From Allobosea sp. UNC402CLCol (GTDB lineage Bacteria; Pseudomonadota; Alphaproteobacteria; Rhizobiales; Beijerinckiaceae), in contig NZ_JQJJ01000014.1 of the NCBI RefSeq assembly GCF_000745475.1, positions 277,912 through 341,911 of the forward strand: a stretch of 64,000 nucleotides of DNA, read 5' to 3'. Position numbers and translations under genes: made by a program. Position 1 is the stretch's first letter. Every line of letters starts with the position of its first letter. The notes beneath the pieces were generated by a model. That model did no database searches. It was given only the letters and a program-made list of their open reading frames with translations, and was not told the DNA's origin. Below are positions 45,532 to 56,849 of the stretch, in pieces.

Positions 45532-46539
45532 ATGGCGCTTGTTCTCGACCTTCTGAACCGCGATCCGCGACCCAATGCCGGCAATCCGAAGGCGGAAGCT
45601 CGCCAGCCCGCAGCGGAATTGCGCCACCCCGAGAAGCAGAAGCGGCCGGAAAACCCGGTCCTGCGCAAGCCGGACTGGATCCGCGTCAAGGCGCCAGGCT
45701 CGCCGAAATGGGCCGAGACGCAGAAGATCGTGAAGGCCGAGAAGCTGGTCACGGTCTGCGAGGAGGCCGGCTGCCCGAATATCGGCGAGTGCTGGGAGAA
45801 GAAGCACGCCACCTTCATGATCATGGGCGACACCTGCACGCGGGCCTGCGCCTTCTGCAACGTGAAGACCGGTGTGCCGCTGCCGCTCGATCTGGAGGAG
45901 CCGCGCAAGGTCGCGGATGCCGTCGCCAAGCTTGGGCTCGAGCATGTCGTCATCACCTCGGTCGACCGCGACGATCTCAAGGACGGCGGCGCCGAGCATT
46001 TCGCCAACGTGATCCGCGCCATTCGCAAGGCTTCGCCCGGCACCACCATCGAGATCCTGACGCCGGACTTCCTGCGCAAGCCGGGCGCGCTCGAAGTGGT
46101 CGTCGCGGCCAAGCCCGACGTGTTCAACCACAATCTCGAGACCGTGCCGGGCAAGTATCTGAAGGTGCGGCCGGGCGCGCGCTATTTCCATTCGCTGCGG
46201 CTGCTGCAGCAGGTGAAGGAGCTCGACCCGACGATCTTCACCAAGTCCGGCATCATGGTCGGGCTCGGCGAGGAGCGGAACGAAGTTCTCCAGCTCATGG
46301 ACGATCTGCGCTCGGCCGAGGTCGACTTCATGACCATCGGGCAGTACCTCGCGCCCTCGCGCAAGCACCATGCGGTGATCCGCTTCGTCACGCCGGACGA
46401 GTTCAAGAGCTTCGAGACCATCGCCTACGCCAAGGGCTTCCTGATGGTGTCCTCGACGCCGCTGACCCGCTCCTCGCACCATGCCGGCGAGGATTTCGCC
46501 CGGCTGCGCGCGAATCGTGCGGCAAAGCTCGGCGGCTGA
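45532..46539 (+). CDS. lipA: Lipoyl synthase
   Basis: 335-residue radical-SAM enzyme that inserts two sulfurs into octanoyl groups to make the lipoyl cofactor needed by PdhB/PdhC. Auxiliary cluster cysteines 76, 81 and 87 ([12 protein letters not shown]) and radical-SAM cysteines 102, 106 and 109 (CTRACAFC) are in place. The N-terminal 40 residues are variable, as usual. It lies in the same direction as the pyruvate dehydrogenase genes and just before the Coq10/RatA-like gene, the standard alphaproteobacterial order. Confidence 0.97.
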   Translation: MALVLDLLNRDPRPNAGNPKAEARQPAAELRHPEKQKRPENPVLRKPDWIRVKAPGSPKWAETQKIVKAEKLVTVCEEAGCPNIGECWEKKHATFMIMGDTCTRACAFCNVKTGVPLPLDLEEPRKVADAVAKLGLEHVVITSVDRDDLKDGGAEHFANVIRAIRKASPGTTIEILTPDFLRKPGALEVVVAAKPDVFNHNLETVPGKYLKVRPGARYFHSLRLLQQVKELDPTIFTKSGIMVGLGEERNEVLQLMDDLRSAEVDFMTIGQYLAPSRKHHAVIRFVTPDEFKSFETIAYAKGFLMVSSTPLTRSSHHAGEDFARLRANRAAKLGG

Positions 46540-46553
46540 CGGCGCCGCTCCCC

Positions 46554-47027
46554 ATGCCGATGTTCAACAGCACCCGCCGGGTGAAGCACTCGCCCGAGCA
46601 GATGTTCGCGCTCGTGGCGGATATCGAGAAATACCCGCAATTCCTGCCGCTCTGCGAGGGGCTGGTGGTGCGCCGCCGCACGCCGCGCGAAGGCGGGGGC
46701 GAGGTGCTGTTGGCCGATATGACGGTCGGCTACAAGGCTATCCGCGAGACCTTCACCAGCCGCGTGACGCTCGATCCGGCAAACCTGAAGATCCTGGTCG
46801 AATATGTCGACGGGCCGTTCCGGCATCTGGAGAATCGCTGGACCTTCAAGCCGAACGACAGCGGCTGCGAGGTCGGCTTCTTCATTTCCTACGAATTCGC
46901 CAGCCGGATGCTCGGCCTGCTGATGGGCGCCATGTTCGACAAGGCCTTCCGCAAGTTCTCGGAAGCCTTCGAGCGCCGGGCCGATCAGGTCTATGGACGC
47001 GGCGGGGCTGCAGCGCTCGGAACATAG
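46554..47027 (+). CDS. Coq10/RatA-type START-like protein
   Basis: 157-residue protein of the polyketide cyclase/START family: MPMFNSTRRVKHSPEQMFAL, DIEKYPQFLPLCEGLVV, ADMTVGYKAIRETFTS, and CEVGFFISYEFASRMLGLLM. Yeast Coq10 relatives bind ubiquinone, and E. coli RatA affects ribosome association; either name is used for this group. Starts 14 bases after lipA, probably the same transcript. ATG 46554 begins the family similarity; the longer frame is antisense or overlap of lipA. Confidence 0.88.
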   Translation: MPMFNSTRRVKHSPEQMFALVADIEKYPQFLPLCEGLVVRRRTPREGGGEVLLADMTVGYKAIRETFTSRVTLDPANLKILVEYVDGPFRHLENRWTFKPNDSGCEVGFFISYEFASRMLGLLMGAMFDKAFRKFSEAFERRADQVYGRGGAAALGT

Positions 47028-47067
47028 AGCTTGCCGAGCGTCGAAGCGAACGCGCGAAAGTAAGTCT

Positions 47068-47565
47068 CTACGGCCCGGTCAGCGCCGTCTCGCGCAGCAG
47101 ATCAAGCGCTTCCAGCACGCTGAGGCGGCGGATCTCGTCGCGCGATTTCTCGCCGAAGCGGCGTTCACGATGGCGCGTGCCGGAAGGGCCGGCGCAGGCG
47201 AAATGGACGAGCCCGACCGGCTTCTCGACGCTGCCGCCGCCGGGGCCGGCAACGCCGGTGATCGAAACCGCGAAGGTGGCATCGAGGCGCCTGCGGCCGC
47301 CTTCCGCCATGGCACGGGCGACGGGCTCGCTGACGGCGCCGTGCTGTTTCAGCAGGGGCTCGGGAACGCCGGCGAGAGCCGCCTTGGCCTCGTTCGCATA
47401 GGTGATCAGCCCGCCTTGGACCATCGCGGACGAGCCGGCGATCGCCGTCAGCGCGCCGCAGACGAGGCCGCCGGTGCAGGATTCGACCGTCGCGACCGTG
47501 AAGCCGCGCTCCTTGCTCATATCGAGCAGTTCGGCTGCAAGCGCGCGGATGTCGGGGTCGAACAT
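47068..47565 (-). CDS. CinA C-terminal family amidohydrolase (PncC-like)
   Basis: 165-residue stand-alone CinA-C domain: VATVESCTGGLVCGALTAIA in part (about residues 24-43), GGLITYANEAKAALAGV, VSEPVARAMAEGGR and FAVSITGVAGPGGGSVEKPVGLVHF. Such proteins deamidate nicotinamide mononucleotide (PncC) in pyridine nucleotide recycling. It starts 4 bases after ispDF in the same operon, a common arrangement in Hyphomicrobiales. Confidence 0.9.
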   Translation of the reverse strand: MFDPDIRALAAELLDMSKERGFTVATVESCTGGLVCGALTAIAGSSAMVQGGLITYANEAKAALAGVPEPLLKQHGAVSEPVARAMAEGGRRRLDATFAVSITGVAGPGGGSVEKPVGLVHFACAGPSGTRHRERRFGEKSRDEIRRLSVLEALDLLRETALTGP

Positions 47566-47569
47566 GGCC

Positions 47570-48775
47570 TCACTCCTCCTCGGGCAGCCGGATCGTTGCT
47601 GTGGCCAGCGCGGCGAGGCCTTCGCGCCGGCCGGTGAAGCCCATGCGCTCGGAGGTCGTCGCCTTGATCGCGACCTTGCCGGCCGTGACGCCGGCGGCGG
47701 CTGCGATCGCTACGCGGATCGCGTCGCGATGCGGGCCGACCTTCGGCGCCTCGCAGACGATGGTGAGGTCGAGATGGTCGATGCGGCCACCGCGCTCGCG
47801 CACGCGCTCCGCCGCGAAGGCGAGGAATTTCGCCGAGGCGGCGCCGCGCCATTGCGGATCGCTCGGTGGGAAATGCGTGCCGATATCGCCTTCGGCCAGC
47901 GCCCCCAGCAGCGCGTCGGTCAAGGCATGAAGCGCGACGTCACCGTCGGAATGAGCGACGACGCCCTGATCGTGGCCGATCCTGACGCCGCCGAGCCAGA
48001 CATGATCGCCCGGCCCGAAGGCGTGGACGTCGTAGCCCGTGCCGACGCGGGTGACGAGCAGCTTGCCGTTGCCGGCGCCGGTCCGCATGAAATCCTCCGG
48101 ATGCGTCAGCTTGATGTTGGCGGGATCACCCGCAAAGGTTGCGACGGGATGGCCGGCCCATTCCATCAGCGCGGCATCGTCGGTGAAGCCGTGCAGGAGC
48201 GCGGCGCCGGCCGCCTCGTGAGCGGCCAGCAAAGGGCCGAACCGGAAGGCCTGCGGGGTCTGCACGCTGACGAGCCGGTCCCGGGGCGGCGTCTCGGCGA
48301 TGTGGCCGCGCTCGTCGATGCGCTTGATCGTGTCGGTGACCGGCAGGGCGGGGATGGCCGCGAGCCCGCTTTCGTCCAATGTGCGGATGGCGGCGTCGAT
48401 CAGGGCCGGCGAGACGAAGGGGCGCGCCGCGTCATGGACCAGCACGATGCCATCGAAGCCGTCGCGCGCCAGCGCCTGCAGCCCACGCCGGACGGAGTCC
48501 TGCCGGGTCGCGCCACCGATGGTCGGCGGCGCAAGGCGCGCGGGGTCGAGGCCGGCGATGGCGTCGGCATAGCGATCCTCGTCGCCCTCGCCGATCACGA
48601 CAGCGACGCGGCCGATCGCAGGCTCTGCCAGAAAAGGCGCCAGCGCCTGCGCGAGAACCGGGCGCCCGTCGATCAGCCTGTATTGCTTCGGCTGGCCGGC
48701 GCCTGCGCGCAAGCCGCGACCGGCCGCGACGAGCAGGGCGGCGACGGGGGCGGAGGTCTCGATTCGGTTCGGCAC
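47570..48775 (-). CDS. ispDF: Bifunctional IspD/IspF isoprenoid enzyme
   Basis: 401-residue fusion of two MEP-pathway enzymes for isoprenoid precursors. IspD part (1 to about 225): [14 protein letters not shown] nucleotide-binding loop, [17 protein letters not shown]. IspF part (from about 238): [19 protein letters not shown] with metal ligands Asp/His, [19 protein letters not shown], and [22 protein letters not shown] start with AAGGGAA upstream chosen; an ATG at 48805 adds 10 residues. Fused ispDF next to cinA and facing dusB-ntrBC is the usual alphaproteobacterial layout. Confidence 0.95.
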   Translation of the reverse strand: MPNRIETSAPVAALLVAAGRGLRAGAGQPKQYRLIDGRPVLAQALAPFLAEPAIGRVAVVIGEGDEDRYADAIAGLDPARLAPPTIGGATRQDSVRRGLQALARDGFDGIVLVHDAARPFVSPALIDAAIRTLDESGLAAIPALPVTDTIKRIDERGHIAETPPRDRLVSVQTPQAFRFGPLLAAHEAAGAALLHGFTDDAALMEWAGHPVATFAGDPANIKLTHPEDFMRTGAGNGKLLVTRVGTGYDVHAFGPGDHVWLGGVRIGHDQGVVAHSDGDVALHALTDALLGALAEGDIGTHFPPSDPQWRGAASAKFLAFAAERVRERGGRIDHLDLTIVCEAPKVGPHRDAIRVAIAAAAGVTAGKVAIKATTSERMGFTGRREGLAALATATIRLPEEE

Positions 48776-48952
48776 GTTCCCTTGCCCTGGACGGAGAAAT
48801 CGCAATCGGCGGAAGCCATAGCCAATTCGGTGGCGCTCGGGCAGGGGGTGCGGCGATGTTGCATCGCAATATCAACGTCAAGACGCTTGCGCTTATGCAG
48901 CAATGTCCAATAAATATGCATCCTAGAGATTGCCTCAAAAGCAGGCTGTGAG

Positions 48953-49945
48953 TTGTTGCAGATCGCCGGTATCCCGATCCAGTCCCGCGCCTTCCTGGCG
49001 CCGATGTCAGGCGTGACCGACATCGTCATGCGCCGCATCGCCGGCCGTTTCCGCGCGGGTATCCTCGTCTCGGAGATGGTGGCCTCGGATGAATTCGTCC
49101 GTGGCAGCGAGGAGGCGCGCATCCGTGCCGAAGGGCAGGGGGTCTCGCCCCATGTGGTGCAGCTCGCCGGCTGCGATCCGCACTGGCTCGGGGAGGCGGC
49201 GCGGCTGGCCGAGGCGAATGGCGCCGATATCGTCGACATCAATATGGGCTGCCCGGCGAAGAAGGTGACGGGTGGCTGGGCGGGCTCGGCGCTGATGCGC
49301 GATCTCGATCACGCGGTCAGCCTGGTCGAAGCCGCCGTGGCGGCCGTGAAGGTGCCGGTGACGGTGAAGATGCGGCTCGGCTGGGACGATGCCTCGCGCA
49401 ACGCGCCCGAGCTGGCGCGCCGCGCCGTGGCGGCGGGCGCGCGGCTGATCACCGTCCATGGCCGCACCCGGCAGCAATTCTACAAGGGCAAGGCCGACTG
49501 GCGCGCCATTGCTGCGGTCCGGGCGGCTGGCGATTTCCCGCTCGTGGCCAATGGCGACATCCATGATGTCGAGGACGCCCGCGCCTGTCTCGATCAGTCC
49601 GGCGCCGATTTCATCATGGTCGGACGAGCCGCTCTCGGGCGGCCCTGGCTGGTCGGCGCGATCGGGGCCGCGCTCGACGGTCTGCCGGCACAGACGGTGA
49701 CGCTCTCGGACAAGCTCGCCATGGCGCGCGAGCATTACGAGGGGCTGCTGACGCTGATGGGGATCGCGCATGGCGTGCGTCATGCGCGCAAGCATCTGGC
49801 CGCCTATGCCGACGACGCGCTGGCGGATGGCTGCGAGGCCGATCCGGAGCGCCGGCGCATTCTTTTGACCTCGGAGGAGCCGCGGCAGGTCATCGCCGCG
49901 CTGTCGGGGCTGTTTTCCACCGATCGCTGCCGCGAAGCGGCTTGA
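48953..49945 (+). CDS. dusB: tRNA-dihydrouridine synthase B (NifR3)
   Basis: 330-residue flavoenzyme reducing uridine to dihydrouridine in tRNA. SRAFLAPMSGVTDIVMRRIA at the N-terminus (in part), catalytic cysteine in DINMGCPAKKVTGGWAGSALM, VKMRLGWDD, ITVHGRTRQQFYKG and NGDIHDVEDA. Starts with TTG. In Alphaproteobacteria it was named nifR3 because it precedes ntrB and ntrC in one operon, as here (15-base gap). Divergent from ispDF. Confidence 0.93.
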   Translation: MLQIAGIPIQSRAFLAPMSGVTDIVMRRIAGRFRAGILVSEMVASDEFVRGSEEARIRAEGQGVSPHVVQLAGCDPHWLGEAARLAEANGADIVDINMGCPAKKVTGGWAGSALMRDLDHAVSLVEAAVAAVKVPVTVKMRLGWDDASRNAPELARRAVAAGARLITVHGRTRQQFYKGKADWRAIAAVRAAGDFPLVANGDIHDVEDARACLDQSGADFIMVGRAALGRPWLVGAIGAALDGLPAQTVTLSDKLAMAREHYEGLLTLMGIAHGVRHARKHLAAYADDALADGCEADPERRRILLTSEEPRQVIAALSGLFSTDRCREAA

Positions 49946-49960
49946 ACCGGAGTCGAGCTG

Positions 49961-51100
49961 ATGACGGTGATGTTTGCCGAGACGGGCGCCCAGGGCCGGG
50001 CCAGCTACCTGCTCGACCCGATCGAGATGCAGGCGCTCAATGTGCTGCCGATGCCCGTGCTCGTCATCGGCGAGGCCCATGCGGTCATCTATGCCAATAT
50101 GGCGGCCGAGAACTTCTTTCAGTCGAGCGTCGCCCTGCTCAGGCGGCAGAGGCTCGACGACCTCATCGCTTTCGGATCGCCGGTGCTGGCGCTGGTCGAG
50201 GAGGTGCATCGCCGTGGCGCGAGCGTCAGCGAGTACCGGCTCGACCTGGGTTGTCCCCGCCTCGGGAATGAGCGCATCGTCGATGTCTTCGCCTCTCCCT
50301 TGCCCAATCAGGGGCCTGCCGTCGTCCTGATGCTGCAAGAACGGACAATTGCCGAAAAAATGGACAGGCAATTGACGCATCGAGGAGCAGCCCGCTCGAT
50401 CACGGCGCTCGGCGCCATGCTGGCTCATGAGATCAAGAATCCGCTTTCCGGCATACGCGGCGCCGCGCAGCTGCTCGAAGGCTCGATCTCGGATTCCGAC
50501 CGGATGCTGACGCAGCTCATCTGCGACGAGACCGACCGGATCGTGAAGCTGGTCGAGCGCGTCGAATTGTTCGGCGACGAGCGGCCGAGCGAACGCGACG
50601 CGGTCAACGTCCATGACGTGCTCGACCATGTGAAGCGCCTGGCACAATCCGGCTTTGCCCGGCATGTCCGCTTCAACGAGGTCTACGATCCTTCCTTGCC
50701 GCCGGTGTCGGGCAACCGCGACCAGCTCGTCCAGGTGCTGCTCAATCTGGTGAAGAACGCCGCCGAAGCCATTGGTGAACAAGCGATAGACGGTGAGATC
50801 ACCCTGTCGACCGCCTATCGTCCTGGCATCCGCATGCAGGTGCCCGGATCGTCCGATCGCATCGCTTTGCCGCTCGAGATCGTCATCCGCGACAACGGTC
50901 CGGGCGTGCCGTCGGACCTGCTGCATCTCCTCTTCGATCCCTTCGTCACGACCAAGGCGCAGGGAAGTGGCCTTGGACTTGCACTCGTTGCCAAGGTGAT
51001 CGGCGATCATGGCGGAATCGTCGAATGCGAGTCCGTTCCCCGCCGTACCAATTTCAGGATTCTCCTGCCCCTGCATCAGCGCCCGGGACAGGCAACGTAA
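49961..51100 (+). CDS. ntrB: Nitrogen regulation sensor kinase NtrB
   Basis: 379-residue soluble histidine kinase/phosphatase controlled by PII that sets NtrC phosphorylation by nitrogen status. N-terminal PAS domain (about 25-125), H-box with phosphorylated histidine 156 ([21 protein letters not shown] in parts), N box [13 protein letters not shown]1 [10 protein letters not shown] and G2 [12 protein letters not shown]. No membrane segments. Part of dusB-ntrB-ntrC; the PII gene it answers to is at 32442. Confidence 0.95.
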   Translation: MTVMFAETGAQGRASYLLDPIEMQALNVLPMPVLVIGEAHAVIYANMAAENFFQSSVALLRRQRLDDLIAFGSPVLALVEEVHRRGASVSEYRLDLGCPRLGNERIVDVFASPLPNQGPAVVLMLQERTIAEKMDRQLTHRGAARSITALGAMLAHEIKNPLSGIRGAAQLLEGSISDSDRMLTQLICDETDRIVKLVERVELFGDERPSERDAVNVHDVLDHVKRLAQSGFARHVRFNEVYDPSLPPVSGNRDQLVQVLLNLVKNAAEAIGEQAIDGEITLSTAYRPGIRMQVPGSSDRIALPLEIVIRDNGPGVPSDLLHLLFDPFVTTKAQGSGLGLALVAKVIGDHGGIVECESVPRRTNFRILLPLHQRPGQAT

Positions 51101-51115
51101 GGCCAGCGCGAACAC

Positions 51116-52567
<1,452 letters not shown>

Positions 52568-52697
52568 AGCCTCGCGGCGCTTCCGGGCGGCTTTCAGAGG
52601 CCATCGGCCGATAGCGCGGCCGCCGGCACCGACCGGCCGGCTTGCCTTGCCTATGTCATATTTTGACAACACCGTTGCGTCGGCGCATCAGTGACGC

Positions 52698-55028
52698 ATG
52701 CGAGCGCGACCGGCTGCCGGCCGCGCACCCCTGGAGTTGTCGAATATCGTGTCGTTTTCCGTAAGTGACACCAGGATCGTGCCGCGCGCCGAGGAAAAGC
52801 AGCGCCACGTCTCCGGGTGGATCGGCGGGATCATCGTCGTTCTCGCGCTGGTTTCGGCGCTGCTGACCTTCCTCGTCCTGTCGGGCGCGACGCCGATCGC
52901 GCCGGTGCACGAGGTGGTCATCGGCGTCTTCGTGCTGAACGCACTGCTGATCCTGGCCCTGCTGGTCGTCGTGGTCTTCGAGGCCGCCGTGCTGATCCGG
53001 GCCCGCAAGGCGGGCGCGGCGGCGGCGGGCCTGCATGTCCGCATCGTCGGCCTGTTCAGCTTCATCGCGGCGCTGCCGGCGATTCTCGTCGCGGTCATCG
53101 CGACGGTGACGATCGAGCGCGGGCTCGAGCCGTGGTTCTCCGACCGGATGCGCGACGCCATCTTCAAATCGGTCGAGGTGGCGGATGCCTATGCCGCCAG
53201 CCAGTGCAAGTCGCTCGGCCGCGAGATCCGCGTGCTGGCGGACGATCTGACGCGGGCGAAGCCTGCCTTCGATGTCGACCGCAAATGGTTCGACAGCTTC
53301 ATGACCGCCCGGGCGACCGCGCTCGGCCTGCCTGTGGCGGCGATCATGCAGCCGCCGGACAAGACGGTCGTGCGCGCCAATATCGACGTGCTGAAGGATC
53401 CGCCGAAGCCCGACCAGGCCGCCTTCGACGACGCCTCGGCCTCGCCGGATCCGATCTGCGTGATTCCGCGCACCGGCAGGATCTTCGGCGCGCTGGTGAA
53501 GCTGCCGATCTATGACGGCAATTTCCTCTACATCGCCCGCGAGGTGGACCCGCTGGCAGTCGAATTCCCCGCGGTCGCGCGTGGCGCGGCGGTTGAGTAT
53601 CTCTCGATCGATGCGCGCCGGAAGGGCGTCCAGATCGCCTTTGCCTCGATGTATGGGCTGATCGCACTGATCCTGCTGCTCTCGGCGATCTGGCTCGGCC
53701 TGAGCTTCGCCAATCGCCTGGTCGCGCCCATCCGGCGGATGATCCATGCGGCCGACCAGGTCTCGAGCGGCAATTTCTATGTGCAGGTGCCGATCAAGCG
53801 CTCGGAGGGGGACCTCGCCCATCTCGGGGAAACCTTCAACAAGATGACGGCGGAGCTGCGCCGGCAGCGCGACGGGCTGGTCACGGCAAGCGAGGTGATC
53901 GACCGGCGCCGGCGCTTCACCGAGACCGTGCTGTCGGGCGTGTCGTCCGGCGTGCTCAGCCTCGACAATGAAGGCCACATCACCATCATCAACCGTTCGG
54001 CCGAGAGCCTGATCGGCACCGGCGGACGGCTGCTCGGCAAGCCGATCGCGGAGATCGCGCCGGAGGTTGCGAGTTTCGTCGCCGACGCGCTTCAGGGCCG
54101 CCAGCGGCAGAGTTCCGGCCAGGTGACGATCTCGCGGGCAGGGCGCGACCGTGTCGTCAACATCCGCGCCGTGCATGAGGGCGAGGGGATCAATGCCGGG
54201 CTCGTGGTGACCCTCGACGACATCACCGACCTCGTTTCGGCGCAGCGCACGGCGGCCTGGGCCGATGTCGCCCGGCGCATCGCGCATGAGATCAAGAACC
54301 CGCTGACGCCGATCCAGCTTTCGGCCGAGCGCATCAAGCGCCGGTTCGGCAAGGTCATCATCGAGGGCAAGGAGGTCTTCGACCAGTGCACGGATACGAT
54401 CGTGCGGCAGGTCGAGGACATCCGGCGCATGGTCGACGAATTCTCCTCCTTCGCCCGCATGCCGAAGCCCGCGCTGCTGCGCGAGGACATCGTCGAGACC
54501 GTCCGGCAGATCGTCTTCCTCTGGCGGGTCGGCAATCCCGAGACGACGATCGAGGAAAGCCTGCCGGCGGAAGCCATGCAGGCCCGGTTCGACCGCCGGC
54601 TGATCTCGCAGGCCCTGACCAATGTCATCAAGAACGCGACGGAAGCCATCGAGGCGGTTCCGCCCGAGGAGCGAGGGCAGGGGCTGATCCAGGTCCAGTT
54701 CGAGCGCTGGGCCGATGGCCGGATCGTCATCGACGTGACGGATAACGGCAAGGGCCTGCCCGCAGACCAGCGCCAGAAGCTGCTGGAGCCCTATATGACC
54801 ACCCGCGAGGGGGGGACCGGGCTCGGCCTCGCCATCGTCGGCAAGATTCTCGAAGACCATGGCGGCGGCATCGAGCTGCTCGACCGACCCGACGGCGCGC
54901 GCGGCGCGCGCATCCGTCTCTGGTTCCCCGAAACAGGCCCGGTTCAGGAGGCCGACAATGGCGAGGAGGCTGCCGAGCGAGGCAGCGCTGCGCCAGAGCA
55001 TGACATGCAGAATGGGACACGCCTATGA
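52698..55028 (+). CDS. ntrY: Nitrogen/redox sensor kinase NtrY
   Basis: About 776-residue membrane histidine kinase. Two hydrophobic segments early (GWIGGIIVVLALVSALLTFL, VVIGVFVLNALLILALLVVV) plus one near residue 120 and one near 320 (LIALILLLSAIWLGLSFA) frame a periplasmic sensor region; HAMP, PAS (NEGHITIINRSAESLIG), H-box with histidine 530 ([19 protein letters not shown]), and HATPase DNGKGLPADQ / GGTGLGLAIV follow. Start uncertain: ATG 52698, TTG 52737 or GTG 52749. A TTGACA at 52663 may belong to its own promoter, as 130 bases separate it from ntrC. Confidence 0.93.
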   Translation: MRARPAAGRAPLELSNIVSFSVSDTRIVPRAEEKQRHVSGWIGGIIVVLALVSALLTFLVLSGATPIAPVHEVVIGVFVLNALLILALLVVVVFEAAVLIRARKAGAAAAGLHVRIVGLFSFIAALPAILVAVIATVTIERGLEPWFSDRMRDAIFKSVEVADAYAASQCKSLGREIRVLADDLTRAKPAFDVDRKWFDSFMTARATALGLPVAAIMQPPDKTVVRANIDVLKDPPKPDQAAFDDASASPDPICVIPRTGRIFGALVKLPIYDGNFLYIAREVDPLAVEFPAVARGAAVEYLSIDARRKGVQIAFASMYGLIALILLLSAIWLGLSFANRLVAPIRRMIHAADQVSSGNFYVQVPIKRSEGDLAHLGETFNKMTAELRRQRDGLVTASEVIDRRRRFTETVLSGVSSGVLSLDNEGHITIINRSAESLIGTGGRLLGKPIAEIAPEVASFVADALQGRQRQSSGQVTISRAGRDRVVNIRAVHEGEGINAGLVVTLDDITDLVSAQRTAAWADVARRIAHEIKNPLTPIQLSAERIKRRFGKVIIEGKEVFDQCTDTIVRQVEDIRRMVDEFSSFARMPKPALLREDIVETVRQIVFLWRVGNPETTIEESLPAEAMQARFDRRLISQALTNVIKNATEAIEAVPPEERGQGLIQVQFERWADGRIVIDVTDNGKGLPADQRQKLLEPYMTTREGGTGLGLAIVGKILEDHGGGIELLDRPDGARGARIRLWFPETGPVQEADNGEEAAERGSAAPEHDMQNGTRL

Positions 55029-56392
55029 GTGCTGACATCCTGGTAGTGGACGACGAAGTCGATATCCGCGATCTGGTCGCCGGCCTTCTCGAAGACGAGG
55101 GCTATCGGACCCGCAAGGCGGGTTCCGCCGACGAGGCGCTGGCGGCGATCGCGGCCCGGCGGCCGAACCTGGTCTTTCTCGACATCTGGTTGCAGGGCAG
55201 CCGCCTCGACGGCTTGCAGGTGCTCGCCCTCATCAAGGAGAGCCACCCCGACCTCGCCGTGGTGATGATCTCCGGCCACGGCAACATCGAGACGGCCGTC
55301 TCGGCCATCAAGAGCGGCGCCTACGACTTCATCGAGAAGCCGTTCAAGGCGGACCGGCTGGTCCTCGTGGCCGAGCGGGCGCTGGAAGCATCGCGGCTGC
55401 GCCGGGAGGTGCGGGAGCTCAAGACACGCTCGGTCCAGGCGAACCGCATCGTCGGCCACTCCACCGTGGTCAACCAGCTCCGCCAGACGATCGAACGCGT
55501 CGCGCCGACCAATGCGCGAGTCCTCATCACCGGCGAGCCCGGCTGCGGCAAGGAGCTCACGGCCCGCACCCTGCACGAGGCATCGAACCGGTCCTCCGGC
55601 CCGTTCGTCGTGATCAACGCGGCGACGATCACGCCCGACACGATGGAAGAGGAGCTCTTCGGCGTCGAGGGCGGGGACGGGCGCTCGCGGCGCGTCGGCG
55701 CGCTCGAGGAGGCGCATGGCGGCTCGCTCTATATCGACGAGATCGGCGACATGCCGCGGGAGACGCAGAACCGCATCCTGCGGGTGCTGGTGGATCAGAA
55801 CTTCCAGCGCGTCGGCGGGGCGACACGCGTCCATGTCGATGTCCGCATCATCTCTTCGTCGAGCCGCGACCTGGCCCAGCTCATCACCGATGGGCGCTTC
55901 CGCGAAGACCTCTACCACCGCCTCGGCGTCGTCCCGATCAAGGTGCCGCCGCTGTCGGAGCGACGGGAGGACGTGCCGGAGTTGATCGAGTTCTTCATGG
56001 ACCAGATCTCGGTGGCCTCGGGCCTGCCCAAGCGGCAGATCGGCGCGGATGCGATGGCCGTGCTGCAATCGCATGAATGGCCCGGCAACGTCCGGGAGCT
56101 GCGCAACAATGTCGAGCGGCTGATGATCCTGACCAAGGGCGACCCGACCTCGGAGATCACCGTCGAGATGTTGCCGGCGGAGGTTGGCGCGATGGTCCCG
56201 ACGACGCCTTCGGGCTCGGGCGGGGAACGCCTGATGAGCCTGCCGCTGCGCGACGCGCGCGAGATCTTCGAGCGCGAATATCTGATCGCCCAGATCGCGC
56301 GTTTCTCGGGCAATATCTCGCGGACGGCCGAGTTCATCGGCATGGAGCGCTCCGCCTTGCACCGGAAGCTCAAATCGCTGGGAGTGGGGTGA
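55025..56392 (+). CDS. ntrX: Response regulator NtrX
   Basis: 455-residue partner of NtrY. Receiver aspartate at residue 53 (VFLDIWLQG), AAA+ domain with GEPGCGKELTAR as Walker A and SLYIDEIGDMP as Walker B, and a C-terminal Fis-type HTH (FSGNISRTAEFIGMERSALH in part). The sigma-54-contacting GAFTGA loop is absent: at that place the sequence reads FGVEGGDGRSRRVGALEEA. It is therefore probably not a sigma-54 activator, consistent with descriptions of other alphaproteobacterial NtrX. Its ATG overlaps the ntrY stop (ATGA). Confidence 0.95.
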   Translation: MSADILVVDDEVDIRDLVAGLLEDEGYRTRKAGSADEALAAIAARRPNLVFLDIWLQGSRLDGLQVLALIKESHPDLAVVMISGHGNIETAVSAIKSGAYDFIEKPFKADRLVLVAERALEASRLRREVRELKTRSVQANRIVGHSTVVNQLRQTIERVAPTNARVLITGEPGCGKELTARTLHEASNRSSGPFVVINAATITPDTMEEELFGVEGGDGRSRRVGALEEAHGGSLYIDEIGDMPRETQNRILRVLVDQNFQRVGGATRVHVDVRIISSSSRDLAQLITDGRFREDLYHRLGVVPIKVPPLSERREDVPELIEFFMDQISVASGLPKRQIGADAMAVLQSHEWPGNVRELRNNVERLMILTKGDPTSEITVEMLPAEVGAMVPTTPSGSGGERLMSLPLRDAREIFEREYLIAQIARFSGNISRTAEFIGMERSALHRKLKSLGVG

Positions 56393-56599
56393 GCGTCAGG
56401 CGCCTTGCGCATGCCCATCTGCGCGTCACGCAGGTAGGATGCCTAAAAACACGGCTTTGCTGCACTTGCGTTGCATGCGAAGTCAACGATCTAATGTGAT
56501 GTCGGTGTCTCGGGTCGGTAAGGTGGCTTGCCGGCCAGAACGGGACGAACTGGATCGCGGATACAATCCGATCGGCGATCCCAACAATAGGGACTACCC

Positions 56600-56848
56600 A
56601 TGGCCGCAGAGCGGGCTCAAAACCTCCAGGACACGTTCCTCAATCACGTGCGCAAGCAGAAGATTCCGCTGACGATCTTCCTCGTCAACGGCGTGAAGCT
56701 GCAGGGCGTCGTGACCTGGTTCGACAATTTCTGCGTGCTGCTGCGGCGTGACGGTCACTCGCAGCTCGTCTACAAGCACGCGATCTCGACCATCATGCCG
56801 GGGCACCCCGTGCAATTGTTCGAGCCCGAGGAAACGGACAAGAACTGA
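56600..56848 (+). CDS. hfq: RNA chaperone Hfq
   Basis: 82-residue hexameric Sm-like RNA chaperone for small-RNA regulation. Sm1 motif [20 protein letters not shown] with [20 protein letters not shown] (each in part), Sm2 motif [14 protein letters not shown]. Short C-terminus, as usual in Alphaproteobacteria. The order ntrX, hfq, hflX is conserved in this group. The 207-base gap upstream should hold its promoter; I could not fix it with confidence. Confidence 0.97.
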   Translation: MAAERAQNLQDTFLNHVRKQKIPLTIFLVNGVKLQGVVTWFDNFCVLLRRDGHSQLVYKHAISTIMPGHPVQLFEPEETDKN

Positions 56849-56849
56849 T

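Noticed and set aside
52656..55001. 781-codon minus-strand frame opposite ntrY
   Set aside because: Shadow of ntrY; no domain recognisable.
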